Shown: positions 1 through 7,707, counted from the first letter of the stretch. The stretch is DNA of 13,930 bases from Thermoplasmata archaeon (GCA_020343715.1 CP070808.1:1284397-1298326); one strand, 5' to 3'. Notes: generated by a model not told the origin, from the sequence alone. A program made the numbers and translations.

Positions 1-1089
1 GCCAGGGGCGCCGACGTGGAGGCTGTGGTCCTCGCTGACGCCGACGAGGCGATGGCGAGGGAGGCCGAGGCCTTCGTCTCCTCTGATATGGTGTCCTCGA
101 TGACCCTTGACGTTGCGGACCACCAGGCGGTGGTCGACGCCATGGACGGCTTCGACGTGGCCGTCAGCTGCGTCCCATACAGGTTCAACTACGAGCTCAC
201 CAAGGTCGCCATCGAGGCGGGCACCCACCTGTGCGACCTGGGCGGCAACAACGACATCGTAAGGAAGCAGCTTTGCCTGGACGCCAGGGCCAGGAAGGCG
301 GACGTGACCATCATACCGGACTGCGGCCTGGCCCCGGGCCTGGCGACGGTACTGGCGGCCGATGCCCTGCGCCGCTTGGACAAGGTCTCAGAGCTCCACC
401 TGAGGGTGGGCGGGCTGCCCGTCGACCCCCAGCCGCCCCTGGACTACATGATGCTCTTCAACCCCGCAGGCCTGGTGAACGAGTACAAGGAGAGGCCTGT
501 CGTCATCAGGGGCGGGAGGATCCAGACGGTGGAGCCCCTGGACGAGCTGGAGGAGATCGAGTTCCCCGAGCCCTTCGGAATGCTTGAGGCCTTCAACACA
601 TCGGGGGGAACCTCCACCCTGCCCCAGACCCTCCTGGGCAAGGTCGACCAGCTGGACTACAAGACCATCAGGTACCCGGGCCACAGGGACAAGGTCAAGG
701 CCATGATGGACCTGGGCCTCTTCGACGAGGACCCCGTGGCCGTGGGCGACGGGGAGGTGGTCCCCAGGGACCTTACCGAGACCCTCCTGGCCCAGCACCT
801 GCCCCGGGAGGGCGAGGACGTGATGCTGCTGCGGGTGTGGGCCGAGGGCGTGGTGGAGGGGAGGGAGCGGACCCTCACCTACACCATCATCGACCGTTCC
901 GACGCCGACGCGGGCCTAACCGCCATGCAGCGGACGACGGCCTTCCCGGCGGCCATCGTCGCCCACATGGTCGGGTCCGGCCTCATCGACGAGAGGGGCG
1001 TCGTCCCCCAGGAGCAGGTCGTGCCCACGGGCCGCTTCTTCGAGGAGCTGGAGAAGCGGGACATCCACGTGGACGTCGACATGATGTGA
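1..1089 (+). CDS. Saccharopine dehydrogenase-like NAD(P)-dependent oxidoreductase (5' partial)
   Basis: The reading frame is open from the first base of the window to a TGA at 1087-1089 (362 codons seen). The internal GTG at base 16 is therefore probably not the start. Family members are usually somewhat under 400 residues, so the missing part should be about 30-40 residues holding the GxGxxG Rossmann loop. Visible family features, numbered from base 1, are the end of the Rossmann half, with an acidic strand end (LADAD) and VSCVPY followed by GTHLCDLGG, then IPDCGLAPGLA at the junction and a C-terminal alpha/beta half with VGGLP, TSGGTSTLPQTLLG and RYPGH. This pattern is shared by saccharopine dehydrogenase-like and lysine 6-dehydrogenase-like proteins. 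Those act on the amino groups of lysine-type or polyamine-type substrates. The exact substrate cannot be read from the sequence, and no lysine or polyamine gene is nearby. The gene converges with the tRNA-Gly gene, leaving 3 bases between them. Confidence 0.85.
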   Translation, partial: ARGADVEAVVLADADEAMAREAEAFVSSDMVSSMTLDVADHQAVVDAMDGFDVAVSCVPYRFNYELTKVAIEAGTHLCDLGGNNDIVRKQLCLDARARKADVTIIPDCGLAPGLATVLAADALRRLDKVSELHLRVGGLPVDPQPPLDYMMLFNPAGLVNEYKERPVVIRGGRIQTVEPLDELEEIEFPEPFGMLEAFNTSGGTSTLPQTLLGKVDQLDYKTIRYPGHRDKVKAMMDLGLFDEDPVAVGDGEVVPRDLTETLLAQHLPREGEDVMLLRVWAEGVVEGRERTLTYTIIDRSDADAGLTAMQRTTAFPAAIVAHMVGSGLIDERGVVPQEQVVPTGRFFEELEKRDIHVDVDMM

Positions 1090-1092
1090 AGG

Positions 1093-1165
1093 TGCAGGCG
1101 CCGGGATTCGAACCCGGGTTATGAGCTTGGAAGGCTCAGGTCATAACCAGCTAGACCACGCCTGC
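1093..1165 (-). tRNA. tRNA-Gly (anticodon UCC)
   Basis: The minus strand folds into a complete 73-base cloverleaf. The 7-bp acceptor stem GCAGGCG/CGCCTGC is fully paired. The D arm GTCT..TGAC has A14, G18-G19 and A21. The anticodon stem TGAGC/GCTCA encloses the loop CTTCCAA, so the anticodon is TCC (glycine, GGA/GGG codons). The variable loop TAAC has 4 bases. The T arm CCGGG-TTCGAAT-CCCGG is perfect. The discriminator base is A. The bases after it are CCT, so CCA is not encoded and must be added by the CCA-adding enzyme. There is no intron. A T/A-rich box at 1191-1199 lies at a suitable distance upstream. I see no oligo-T run directly downstream, so termination probably occurs within or opposite the end of the neighbouring oxidoreductase gene. 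Confidence 0.97.
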
Positions 1166-1190
1166 GCGAGGGCCGCAAGGCGCATAGGTG

Positions 1191-1199
1191 TTCTTTACC
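1191..1199 (-). promoter_or_regulatory. Possible TATA-like box for tRNA-Gly
   Basis: The minus strand reads GGTAAAGAA here, in an otherwise very GC-rich 52-base gap between the TPR gene's stop and the tRNA. Its centre is about 30 bases upstream of the mature tRNA 5' end. That would give a primary transcript with a 5' leader of a few bases, to be removed by RNase P. The match to an archaeal TATA box is weak. Read-through from the TPR gene is the alternative. Confidence 0.35.
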
Positions 1200-1217
1200 G
1201 TTTCGCCCGGCCGCGTC

Positions 1218-3437
1218 CTACAGGGGGCTCTCCAGCGAACGGGCCTTGGCGAGGGCCTCCTCGCCCTCCTCCACCCTGCCCATGCCCTTGAGCAGCGTGC
1301 CCCGGTTCTGCCACGCGTTGGCGTTGTCCGGGGTCAGCTGGATGCACTTGTCATAGCAGTACAGGGCCTCGTCTACCCGTCCCATCCCCTCGAAGGCCGC
1401 CCCGCGGTTGTTCCAGGCCTGGGCGAAGGACTTGTCCACCTCCAGGGCCTTGTTGTAGCAGCGGACGGCGTCCTCGAGACGCCCCACCCGGTATAGGAGG
1501 GTGCCCAGGTTGTTCCAAAGCAACTTGTCCGAGGGCTCCACCTGCAGGGCACGCTCGTAGCACTCGATGGCCCTGTCGGGCATGTCCAGGTCGTCGAAGG
1601 CGATGGCGATGTTGTTCCACGTGGACTTGTTGTCCGGGTTCACGGCCACCGCCCTCTCGAAGGCGTCCACCGCGGCATGGACCTTGCCCATGTTGAACAG
1701 GGCCACCCCCTTGTTGTTGAGCACCTCCTCATGGTCGGGGGCGATGCCCAGGGCGTGGTCGTAGCACTGCAACGCCTCCTCGGACCTGCCCGTCTCCTCC
1801 AGCAGGTTGCCCTTGAAGTTCCATAGGTCCGCGTCGTGGGCGTTGCGCTTGAGGGCGTGGTCCACCGCCTCGATGGCGGGGCCTATGGCGCCCTCCATGT
1901 GGTAAAGGGACGCCGCCTCTCGCCAGAACTCGGCGTCGTCGGGTGACAGCTCCGAGGCCCTCACCATGGCGCCGATGGCGTCGTCGTAGCGTCCCAGGCG
2001 GTTGAGCAGTTCCGAGTGGCGGAGCAGGAGCTCGGTGGACTCGGGGTTCAGCTCCAGCGCCCGCTCGTAGGCGGCCAGGGCCTCCTCGTAGTCCCCCATC
2101 TCCATCATGATCTCGCCCTTCTTGACCCAGACCTCGGCGTTGCGCTTGTCCAGCTCCAGCACCCGCTTGTATGCCACCCTGGCCTCCTCCAGGCGGCCCA
2201 GGGCCGACAGGAGCTGGCCCTTCAGCTTCCAGGCCTCCACGAAGTCCGGGTTGAAGGAAAGGGCCTGGTCCAGGAAGTGCAGCGCGTCGTGGACGTTGCC
2301 CCGGTCGGCGTGGAGCTTGGCCCGCTCGGCCCAGGCGATGTAGTTGCGGGGGTCGATCTCGTTGACCTCGGTGAACGCCCTCATGGCGCCCTCCGGGTCG
2401 CCTTGGAGGAGCCGGATACGTCCCTTGTGCAGCCATGCCTCGGCGTCGCCGGGCTCGATCTGCAGCGCGCTGTCGAAGCACTCCTCCGCCTCCTCGTACC
2501 GGCCGAGGGTGTCCAGGATTATGCCCTTGTCCAGCCATGAGCCCTTGTGGTCGGGCTTCATCTTGTGGATCTTCTCCAGAGCCTGCAGGGCGTCCCTCTC
2601 CCTCCCCAGGTCCGAGTAGGTCTGGGAGAGGTACAGCCACACCTGGGTGTAGTCGGGGCGTGCCTGGATGGACTTCTCGAAGTAGGGGAGGGCCGACCTG
2701 GGCTTGCCCACCTTCTGCAGGATGCGGCCCTTGTTGATGAGGGCCTCGGTGTAGCCAGGCTTCATCTTGAGGGCTCTGGACACCAGGTCGAAGGCCTCCT
2801 TCACCCTGCCCAGCTCGGCCAGGACGAAGCCCTTGTTGTTGAGCAGCTCGGGGCTCTCGTCCATCATCTCCAGCGACCGGTCGTAGTAGTAGACGGCCTC
2901 CAGCAGCTCGTCCGAGGCCGAGTCCATGGACACCTTCGTGACCCCGGGGAGGCTGCCCATGAACCTATGGCTGGCGCTCTGCTCCAGGTAGGAGAAGTTG
3001 CCCAGGCGAAGACCCAGGTCCACCGTGTCGCCGGTGTCGCCCATGGCCCCCATCAGCTCGTCGAAGCGCAGGCGCGCCTCCCTCATGAGCCGCTTGTCGC
3101 TCTCCAGCATCTCCACGTGCCGGTCCTTGAGCAGGTCCTTGGGCACCGAGGACTGGGCCACCCTGTGCCCCAGGTCGCGCAGCTCCTGCTCGTAGGGCGT
3201 CATCTCCCTGGGGGCCTCGGGCACGGTGTGCCGGGCCGCACCTGTCATGTGCAGCTCGGTGGAGTCGGCGTCCACCATGTCCCGCGACCGGCCATCGAAG
3301 GAGATGCCTCGGATCTCCATCCGGCGCTGCACCTCCGCGATGGAGGGGCCCTTGGGCATCGAGGCCCCGCACTGGTCGCATCTCTCGGCCCCTGTCCGCA
3401 TCACCGCTCCGCACTCTGGGCACTTGGCCATGTGCAT
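1218..3437 (-). CDS. Zinc-ribbon protein with 16 tandem TPR repeats
   Basis: This is a 739-residue, probably cytoplasmic, scaffold-type protein of unknown specific function. A CPxCG zinc ribbon at the N terminus (C6, C9, C20, C23) is followed by about 170 residues of mixed, mostly helical sequence with no recognised domain. Residues 196-739 are then sixteen consecutive 34-residue tetratricopeptide repeats with no insertion or gap, preceded by a partial repeat. The repeats show the usual W/L-x-x-x-G...A...Y/F...A-x-x-x-x-P pattern, and the protein stops at the end of repeat 16. Such arrays form superhelices that bind peptides or proteins. No signal peptide or membrane segment is seen. I chose the ATG at 3437 because a T/A-rich box at 3462-3470 is centred about 28 bases upstream, which fits leaderless translation. 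A TTG at 3464 overlaps that box, and an ATG at 3431 is also possible. The gene lies 63 bases downstream of trkA on the same strand but has its own promoter-like box. Confidence 0.88.
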   Translation of the reverse strand: MHMAKCPECGAVMRTGAERCDQCGASMPKGPSIAEVQRRMEIRGISFDGRSRDMVDADSTELHMTGAARHTVPEAPREMTPYEQELRDLGHRVAQSSVPKDLLKDRHVEMLESDKRLMREARLRFDELMGAMGDTGDTVDLGLRLGNFSYLEQSASHRFMGSLPGVTKVSMDSASDELLEAVYYYDRSLEMMDESPELLNNKGFVLAELGRVKEAFDLVSRALKMKPGYTEALINKGRILQKVGKPRSALPYFEKSIQARPDYTQVWLYLSQTYSDLGRERDALQALEKIHKMKPDHKGSWLDKGIILDTLGRYEEAEECFDSALQIEPGDAEAWLHKGRIRLLQGDPEGAMRAFTEVNEIDPRNYIAWAERAKLHADRGNVHDALHFLDQALSFNPDFVEAWKLKGQLLSALGRLEEARVAYKRVLELDKRNAEVWVKKGEIMMEMGDYEEALAAYERALELNPESTELLLRHSELLNRLGRYDDAIGAMVRASELSPDDAEFWREAASLYHMEGAIGPAIEAVDHALKRNAHDADLWNFKGNLLEETGRSEEALQCYDHALGIAPDHEEVLNNKGVALFNMGKVHAAVDAFERAVAVNPDNKSTWNNIAIAFDDLDMPDRAIECYERALQVEPSDKLLWNNLGTLLYRVGRLEDAVRCYNKALEVDKSFAQAWNNRGAAFEGMGRVDEALYCYDKCIQLTPDNANAWQNRGTLLKGMGRVEEGEEALAKARSLESPL

Positions 3438-3461
3438 CCCGCAAGTTGATGCGCACTGGAC

Positions 3462-3470
3462 CAAATAAGA
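3462..3470 (-). promoter_or_regulatory. TATA-like box for the zinc-ribbon/TPR gene
   Basis: The minus strand reads TCTTATTTG here, an A/T-rich island in GC-rich sequence. It is centred about 28 bases upstream of the ATG at 3437. This spacing predicts a transcript starting within a few bases of the start codon. It lies between the trkA stop and the TPR gene, so the TPR gene may be transcribed independently of trkA. Confidence 0.5.
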
Positions 3471-3500
3471 CTTTCCAGGCCCACGGGGTCTCCGCGCCCC

Positions 3501-4847
3501 TCAGAACAGCTTCTTCAGCTTGGGGATGGACTCGGTGCGGGCGAACACCACCGCCGTGTCCCCCACCTCTATGACCGTCTCCCCGTGGGGGATGATGGTC
3601 GCCCCCTCCCTGACGATGGCGGCCACGATGGTGTTGGAGGGCATCGCCACCTTGCGGAGCGGCTTGCCCGCCACCTTCGCCTTGGCGTGCACCACCATCT
3701 CCAGCACCCGGGCCTCCCCCTGCTGCATCACAGCTAGGGACACCAGGTCCTCGGACTGGTGCACGTACTGCAGGATGGTGTTGACGGTGGCGATCCTGGG
3801 CGAGGTGGCCAGGTCGATGCCCACGTCGTAGAGAAGGTCCACCAGCTCCAGCTGGTCGATGAGCGCTATGGTGCTGTGGGCCCCCAGCTTCTCGGCCAGG
3901 AAGCAGGACAGGATGTTCTTGCCCTGGGCCGCGGTGGCACCGATGAAGGAGTCGACGGAGGTGACGCCCTCGTCCATGAGCAGCTCCCTGTCGGTGGGCT
4001 CCCCCTGGATGACCAGGGCCGAGGACAGCACGTCCGAGGCCTCCTCGGCCAACAGGGGTTCGGGCTCGATGAGGGTCACGTCCACGTCCCGTTCCAGCAA
4101 TTTCGCGATGTTGATGCCGATGCGGGTGGCCCCGGCTATCATAACCTTCTGGATGTCCGCGTCGTCGGCCAGCTTGCCCCGGATACCCAGCAGCTCCTTG
4201 GTCCCCTTGATGGCGACATCGTCGCCCACCACCAGCACCCGGTCGCCGGGCTGGATGACGTCGGAGCCCTGGGGCACGATCACGTCGGACTTCCGGAAGA
4301 TGGCGGCCAGGTTGGCGCCCTTGGGCCAGTACACGTCCCGGATGGCCGCCCCCATCACGGGCGCGTCCTCACCGGGCATCACCTGGACGACCTTGATCTT
4401 GCCCTTTGCGAACACGTTGGTCTCCAGCAGCGCTGGGGGCGAGGTCAGGATGCGGACGATCTTGTGGGCCGCCACCAGGTCGGGGCAGATGGCCACGTCG
4501 ATGCCCAGGAGCTTGAACTTGTCCAGGGACACCGGGCGGTCGATGTAGTCGGTGTGATTGATGCGCGCGATGGTGCGCACGCCGTAGCTCTTGGCGATGG
4601 AGCAGGCCACCATGTTGATCTCGTCGGAGCGGGTGACGGCGATGAAGTTCTTCGCCTCCCTTATGCCCGCCTCCTCCAGGTACATGGCGGCGGCGGCGTT
4701 GCCCCGCACAACCAGGGCGTCCAGGCTCTCGGCCCGGTTGGCGGCTTTCTCGTCGGATTCGATGATCGCCACCTCGTATCCCTCGGAGTAAAGGGACCTG
4801 GCGACGTAGAAGCCCACCTCACCGGCGCCAGCGATTACTACGCTCAC
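3501..4847 (-). CDS. trkA: TrkA-type potassium uptake regulator (two RCK modules)
   Basis: This 448-residue cytoplasmic protein has the full-length TrkA layout of two RCK_N/RCK_C modules. The first nucleotide-binding fold has GAGEVG at residues 7-12 and an acidic E30 at the end of beta-2, which suits NAD(H)-type ligands. RGNAA (48-52) and EEAGI (58-62) correspond to the family's GDA...EAGI element. RCK_C1 spans about 145-222. A second fold begins near 233 with GATRIG (239-244) and E261, and RCK_C2 (about 367-448) ends the protein. TrkA-type proteins form a gating ring on TrkH/KtrB-type K+ transporters or channels and respond to nucleotides. No membrane partner gene is in the window. The start is GTG, since the ATG 4 bases upstream is out of frame. 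A TATA-like box at 4871-4880 sits about 28 bases upstream, supporting a leaderless GTG start. It is divergent from the zinc-ribbon membrane protein. Confidence 0.93.
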   Translation of the reverse strand: MSVVIAGAGEVGFYVARSLYSEGYEVAIIESDEKAANRAESLDALVVRGNAAAAMYLEEAGIREAKNFIAVTRSDEINMVACSIAKSYGVRTIARINHTDYIDRPVSLDKFKLLGIDVAICPDLVAAHKIVRILTSPPALLETNVFAKGKIKVVQVMPGEDAPVMGAAIRDVYWPKGANLAAIFRKSDVIVPQGSDVIQPGDRVLVVGDDVAIKGTKELLGIRGKLADDADIQKVMIAGATRIGINIAKLLERDVDVTLIEPEPLLAEEASDVLSSALVIQGEPTDRELLMDEGVTSVDSFIGATAAQGKNILSCFLAEKLGAHSTIALIDQLELVDLLYDVGIDLATSPRIATVNTILQYVHQSEDLVSLAVMQQGEARVLEMVVHAKAKVAGKPLRKVAMPSNTIVAAIVREGATIIPHGETVIEVGDTAVVFARTESIPKLKKLF

Positions 4848-4870
4848 GCATGGAGTACGGAAGGGTCGGC

Positions 4871-4880
4871 GTAAATACGT
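4871..4880 (-). promoter_or_regulatory. TATA box for trkA
   Basis: The minus strand reads ACGTATTTAC, with a TATTTA core centred near 4874. That is about 28 bases upstream of the trkA GTG, so the predicted transcript begins only a few bases before the start codon. It shares a divergent promoter region of about 140 bases with the zinc-ribbon membrane protein gene. Confidence 0.6.
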
Positions 4881-4956
4881 TTCGACCCCTTCCTCGGAAC
4901 GTGAAATGGGCGGCCGTCCTCGTCATATCACGATTTTTACGGATGACAATCACACC

Positions 4957-4971
4957 CTTAAGTTCAAATAT
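4957..4971 (+). promoter_or_regulatory. TATA box for the zinc-ribbon membrane protein gene
   Basis: This A/T-rich stretch (CTTAAGTTCAAATAT) is centred about 22-27 bases upstream of the ATG at 4990, depending on which part is bound by TBP. It would place the transcription start at or next to that ATG. This argues that the 28 in-frame codons upstream of 4990 are promoter DNA and not coding sequence. Confidence 0.6.
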
Positions 4972-4989
4972 CCAGGCGGCTACTCGGAA

Positions 4990-7707
4990 ATGGGCGGATT
5001 CCCATTGAGTGATAACAAGGGGGACGCTGGTACTGAGGTGTACGAGTGCCCCATCTGTGGCTCCGAGGTCCCAGGAGATGTGGACCGGTGCCCAGGATGC
5101 GGTGCTGTGTTTGACACCAGTAGGTTGCAGTGTCCCATCTGCAGCGAGGAGGTTGATGTCGATGCCGATGAATGTCCTAAATGCGGGACCCTCTTCGGCG
5201 AGGGCGAGGGTGACGCCGACCTGGACCTCTTCGCCGACCTCACCTGCCCAGTGTGCGGGACGCCCCTCGACGAGGACGACACCATCTGCCCCGGATGCGG
5301 GCAGGCGGTGGAGATCCAGGACATCGACGATGAGGAGGACGCCTACCCCCTGGCCCTCACCTCGGAGTTCAGCTTAACCAACGGCTCAGGGATGGTGAAC
5401 GGCCGTGGCATGACGAACGGCGCTGGCATGACCAACGGCGCCGGGATGGTCAACGGGAGGGGGATGACGAACGGCGCCGGCATGACGAACGGTGCTGGCA
5501 TGGTCAACGGAAGGGGCATGACGAACGGTGCCGGCATGACGAACGGCGCTGGCATGGTGAACGGCGCCGGCATGGTGAACGGCCGCGGCATGGTCAACGG
5601 CATGGGCCTGACGAACGGTGCCGGCATGGTGAACGGCGCCGGTATGGTGAACGGCCGCGGCATGGTGAACGGGAAGGGCCTCACCAACGGCGACGGCATG
5701 GTGAACGGTGCAGGGTTCATCAATGGCCGAGGTGGGGGAGGAGGCAAGACCACCGCCGACATGACCACCCGGGAGGGGCTGGTCAACGGTCGTGGCATCT
5801 ACGACCTGGACGAGGGGGAGCGCCTCCTGTCCACAAGGATGATCATTCCGCCCAGGCGCCACAGGGCCAAGCCCCTGGCGATGACTATGGTCCTCGTCAT
5901 GGTCTTGGTCCTGGTCGGCGCCTTAATCGTGATGGTCCCCGGGACCTCCGAGGACATCACCGTCGATGGCGAGTTCTCCGACTGGAATGACGCACGCAGG
6001 TACTCGGATAGGACAGGCGACGTGCCCAACTCGAACCTGGACATCGACCGCTACGCCATCTGGAAGGACGGCGACGATCTGGCCGTGTTCGTCCAGGTGA
6101 CAGGCCGCATCCTCGACGGGAACACTCCCATCAAGGGCGTGGACACCCTGCAGGTGATGTTCGACGTGGACGGGAACGACGACACCGGCTACCTGTTCAA
6201 CGGCATGGGCATAGACTACCGCATCGAGGTCCGGGGATGGGACAACGAGGTCAACGGGGCCTCCATGAACGAGTTCATCAGCTCCCGTGACAGCAGGGAC
6301 TGGAACGGCTTCGTCTCCATCGGGTCCGTCACCGCCAAGGCCAAGGCCGACGCCATGGAGCTGAAGGCCACCGGAGCGGCCAGCTGGATGGCCGACGATG
6401 ACGCGGTGTTCGCCCTTACCCTCAGCTCCGCCGACCTGGAGGGCGACCAGACCCCCTTCACGGGGAACAGGCCCGGGGCGGTGGAGGTCCGTCAGGTGGT
6501 GCTGGGCCAGCGCGGGGAGTACCTGAACCCCGGCGAGCAGCACAACGTGCTCAGGCTTGACCTGGCCGCGTACGACACCGAGGCCTCGGTGGACTACATG
6601 ACCATCGTCAGCGTGATCGACCCTCCCCCGACACTTCTCGACCTGGGCCTCTGCACCCTCTACCTGGATTCCAACAGGAACGGGGACTGGGACGGTGGCG
6701 ACCTTCAGCTGTCCACGGACAACTGGGGGACGGGTGACGACGGTGGCATATCCTTCAACATGGCAGATAGCCCCCTCCTGCTCCCCAGGGGCTCGATCCA
6801 ACGCCTCTTCCTGGTGGTGAACGTGGGAGGGGCAGCCGAGGAGGGCCGTGCGGTAAGGCTCGGTATCTCGGACCCATGGTCCTTGGAGGCGGGCGGCCTG
6901 CCCGTCACGGTCATCGCCCCTGACGGGCTCGCCTGGTACATCGGGACCTACGACCTGCCGATAACCATCGATGGCCTGTTCGAGGACTGGGACCATGTGT
7001 TCGAGGACGGCAACGTGACCCTCCACGAGGACGAGCAGGGAGATGGACCCAGGTCCAGCCTGGACCTCCATGGCTACGCCTCCTTCATAGACCCTGAGCC
7101 CTCATCCAACAGGGTCCTCATGTACGCCCAGACGGACCCCTCCAGCACCGTATTGCGGGGCACCCCCATCCCGCTGACCCAGACCGAGCGCCCCTCGGGC
7201 GGCGGTGGCGGCGGCGGTGGCGGCCCCGGCCCCAGCGAGCCGCCCGAGCTGTTCGGGGACGACGCGGCACAGTTCTTCTTCAAGATCGAGGGGGCCGGTG
7301 ATGGCCTCCCCGTCCATGGCGTCCGCGCCACCCACGTGGTCGACGTCCGGGGCGAGGATGGCAAGGTGACCTCCGCCACCCTCTGGCGCTACTCTGGGGA
7401 GACGGAGGAGCCGTGGGTCAGGATGTCCGCCGTCGTTGAGGCCGCCGCTGGCGGTAACGAGGTGGAGGCATCCCTGGACATCACGTCCCTCGGGAGGCCC
7501 GAGGCGGTCCTGGTCATCATCCTGGGATGGGACGGACCCTACGACTTCGGCACTCCCGCGGTCGTCGACGACCCCGCCGACGAGTCCCGATGGGACCGGG
7601 GCTGGGAGGACGACCTGCTGCCCATCCCCGAGTTCGGGGACCTCTTGGCGCCCGTCGCGGGGACCCTCCTCGCCTACGGGTTCGTCCGACGTCGCCGGCG
7701 ACGTTGA
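4990..7707 (+). CDS. Membrane protein: zinc ribbons, Asn-Gly repeat, CBM9/DOMON-like domains, PEF-like C-terminal tail
   Basis: This 905-residue protein has an unusual architecture, and I do not know its function. Three CPxCG-type zinc ribbons (C20/23/34/37, C48/51/62/65, C86/89/100/103) are followed by an acidic stretch. Residues 129-248 are twenty hexapeptides of the type M-V/T-N-G-x-G. A basic patch (RRHRAK) precedes a transmembrane helix at about 297-318. Two beta domains each open with a D-G-x-F-x-D-W motif (about 323 and 658), as in CBM9/DOMON-like sugar-binding or heme-binding folds. The first contains DVDGNDDTGY (392-401). A middle domain holds an EF-hand-like calcium loop (D560-D571), and a nine-glycine hinge lies near 738-746. 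The C terminus has PIPEFG, a hydrophobic helix and six arginines, resembling PEF-CTERM archaeosortase signals. The predicted topology is ribbons and repeat in the cytoplasm and beta domains outside. An in-frame ATG at 4906 was rejected because the promoter box lies between the two starts. Confidence 0.85.
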   Translation: MGGFPLSDNKGDAGTEVYECPICGSEVPGDVDRCPGCGAVFDTSRLQCPICSEEVDVDADECPKCGTLFGEGEGDADLDLFADLTCPVCGTPLDEDDTICPGCGQAVEIQDIDDEEDAYPLALTSEFSLTNGSGMVNGRGMTNGAGMTNGAGMVNGRGMTNGAGMTNGAGMVNGRGMTNGAGMTNGAGMVNGAGMVNGRGMVNGMGLTNGAGMVNGAGMVNGRGMVNGKGLTNGDGMVNGAGFINGRGGGGGKTTADMTTREGLVNGRGIYDLDEGERLLSTRMIIPPRRHRAKPLAMTMVLVMVLVLVGALIVMVPGTSEDITVDGEFSDWNDARRYSDRTGDVPNSNLDIDRYAIWKDGDDLAVFVQVTGRILDGNTPIKGVDTLQVMFDVDGNDDTGYLFNGMGIDYRIEVRGWDNEVNGASMNEFISSRDSRDWNGFVSIGSVTAKAKADAMELKATGAASWMADDDAVFALTLSSADLEGDQTPFTGNRPGAVEVRQVVLGQRGEYLNPGEQHNVLRLDLAAYDTEASVDYMTIVSVIDPPPTLLDLGLCTLYLDSNRNGDWDGGDLQLSTDNWGTGDDGGISFNMADSPLLLPRGSIQRLFLVVNVGGAAEEGRAVRLGISDPWSLEAGGLPVTVIAPDGLAWYIGTYDLPITIDGLFEDWDHVFEDGNVTLHEDEQGDGPRSSLDLHGYASFIDPEPSSNRVLMYAQTDPSSTVLRGTPIPLTQTERPSGGGGGGGGGPGPSEPPELFGDDAAQFFFKIEGAGDGLPVHGVRATHVVDVRGEDGKVTSATLWRYSGETEEPWVRMSAVVEAAAGGNEVEASLDITSLGRPEAVLVIILGWDGPYDFGTPAVVDDPADESRWDRGWEDDLLPIPEFGDLLAPVAGTLLAYGFVRRRRRR
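5374..5733 (+). repeat. 18-bp coding minisatellite, 20 units (Asn-Gly hexapeptide repeat)
   Basis: There are twenty in-frame 18-base units, each encoding [M/L/F]-[V/T/I]-N-G-[A/R/S/M/K/D]-G, and a 21st isolated unit (LVNGRG) follows about 45 bases later. Units differ mainly at synonymous positions and at the fifth residue. The first part shows a higher-order order of R-A-A (three 54-base super-units, MVNGRG-MTNGAG-MTNGAG), which suggests expansion by slippage or unequal exchange. The frame is preserved throughout. Confidence 0.95.

Noticed and set aside
2547..3449. 300-codon plus-strand frame opposite the TPR gene
   Set aside because: Low-complexity antisense translation (LV, HL and VH runs) with no domain. 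The minus strand carries the zinc ribbon and regular TPRs.
3759..4874. 371-codon plus-strand frame opposite trkA
   Set aside because: It is a high-GC antisense frame rich in G, H, V and D, and trkA motifs are intact on the other strand.
4906..4989. 28-codon N-terminal extension of the zinc-ribbon membrane protein
   Set aside because: It overlaps the A/T-rich promoter box at 4957-4971, has no zinc-ribbon or signal feature, and its codons are atypically A/T-rich.
5374..5733. Possible CRISPR array because of regularly repeated short units
   Set aside because: Units are contiguous 18-mers with no unique spacers, lie within an open reading frame and differ mostly at third codon positions. No cas gene is nearby.
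5343..5862. Minus-strand frames across the 18-bp repeat giving long P-F-T-M-P or H-H-A-G-A repeats
   Set aside because: Any frame across an 18-base repeat is periodic and stays open. The plus frame alone joins the zinc ribbons to the membrane segment.
5923..7071. 382-codon minus-strand frame opposite the beta-domain protein
   Set aside because: Its composition is typical of antisense GC-rich frames, it has no promoter or motif, and the plus strand shows coherent domains.
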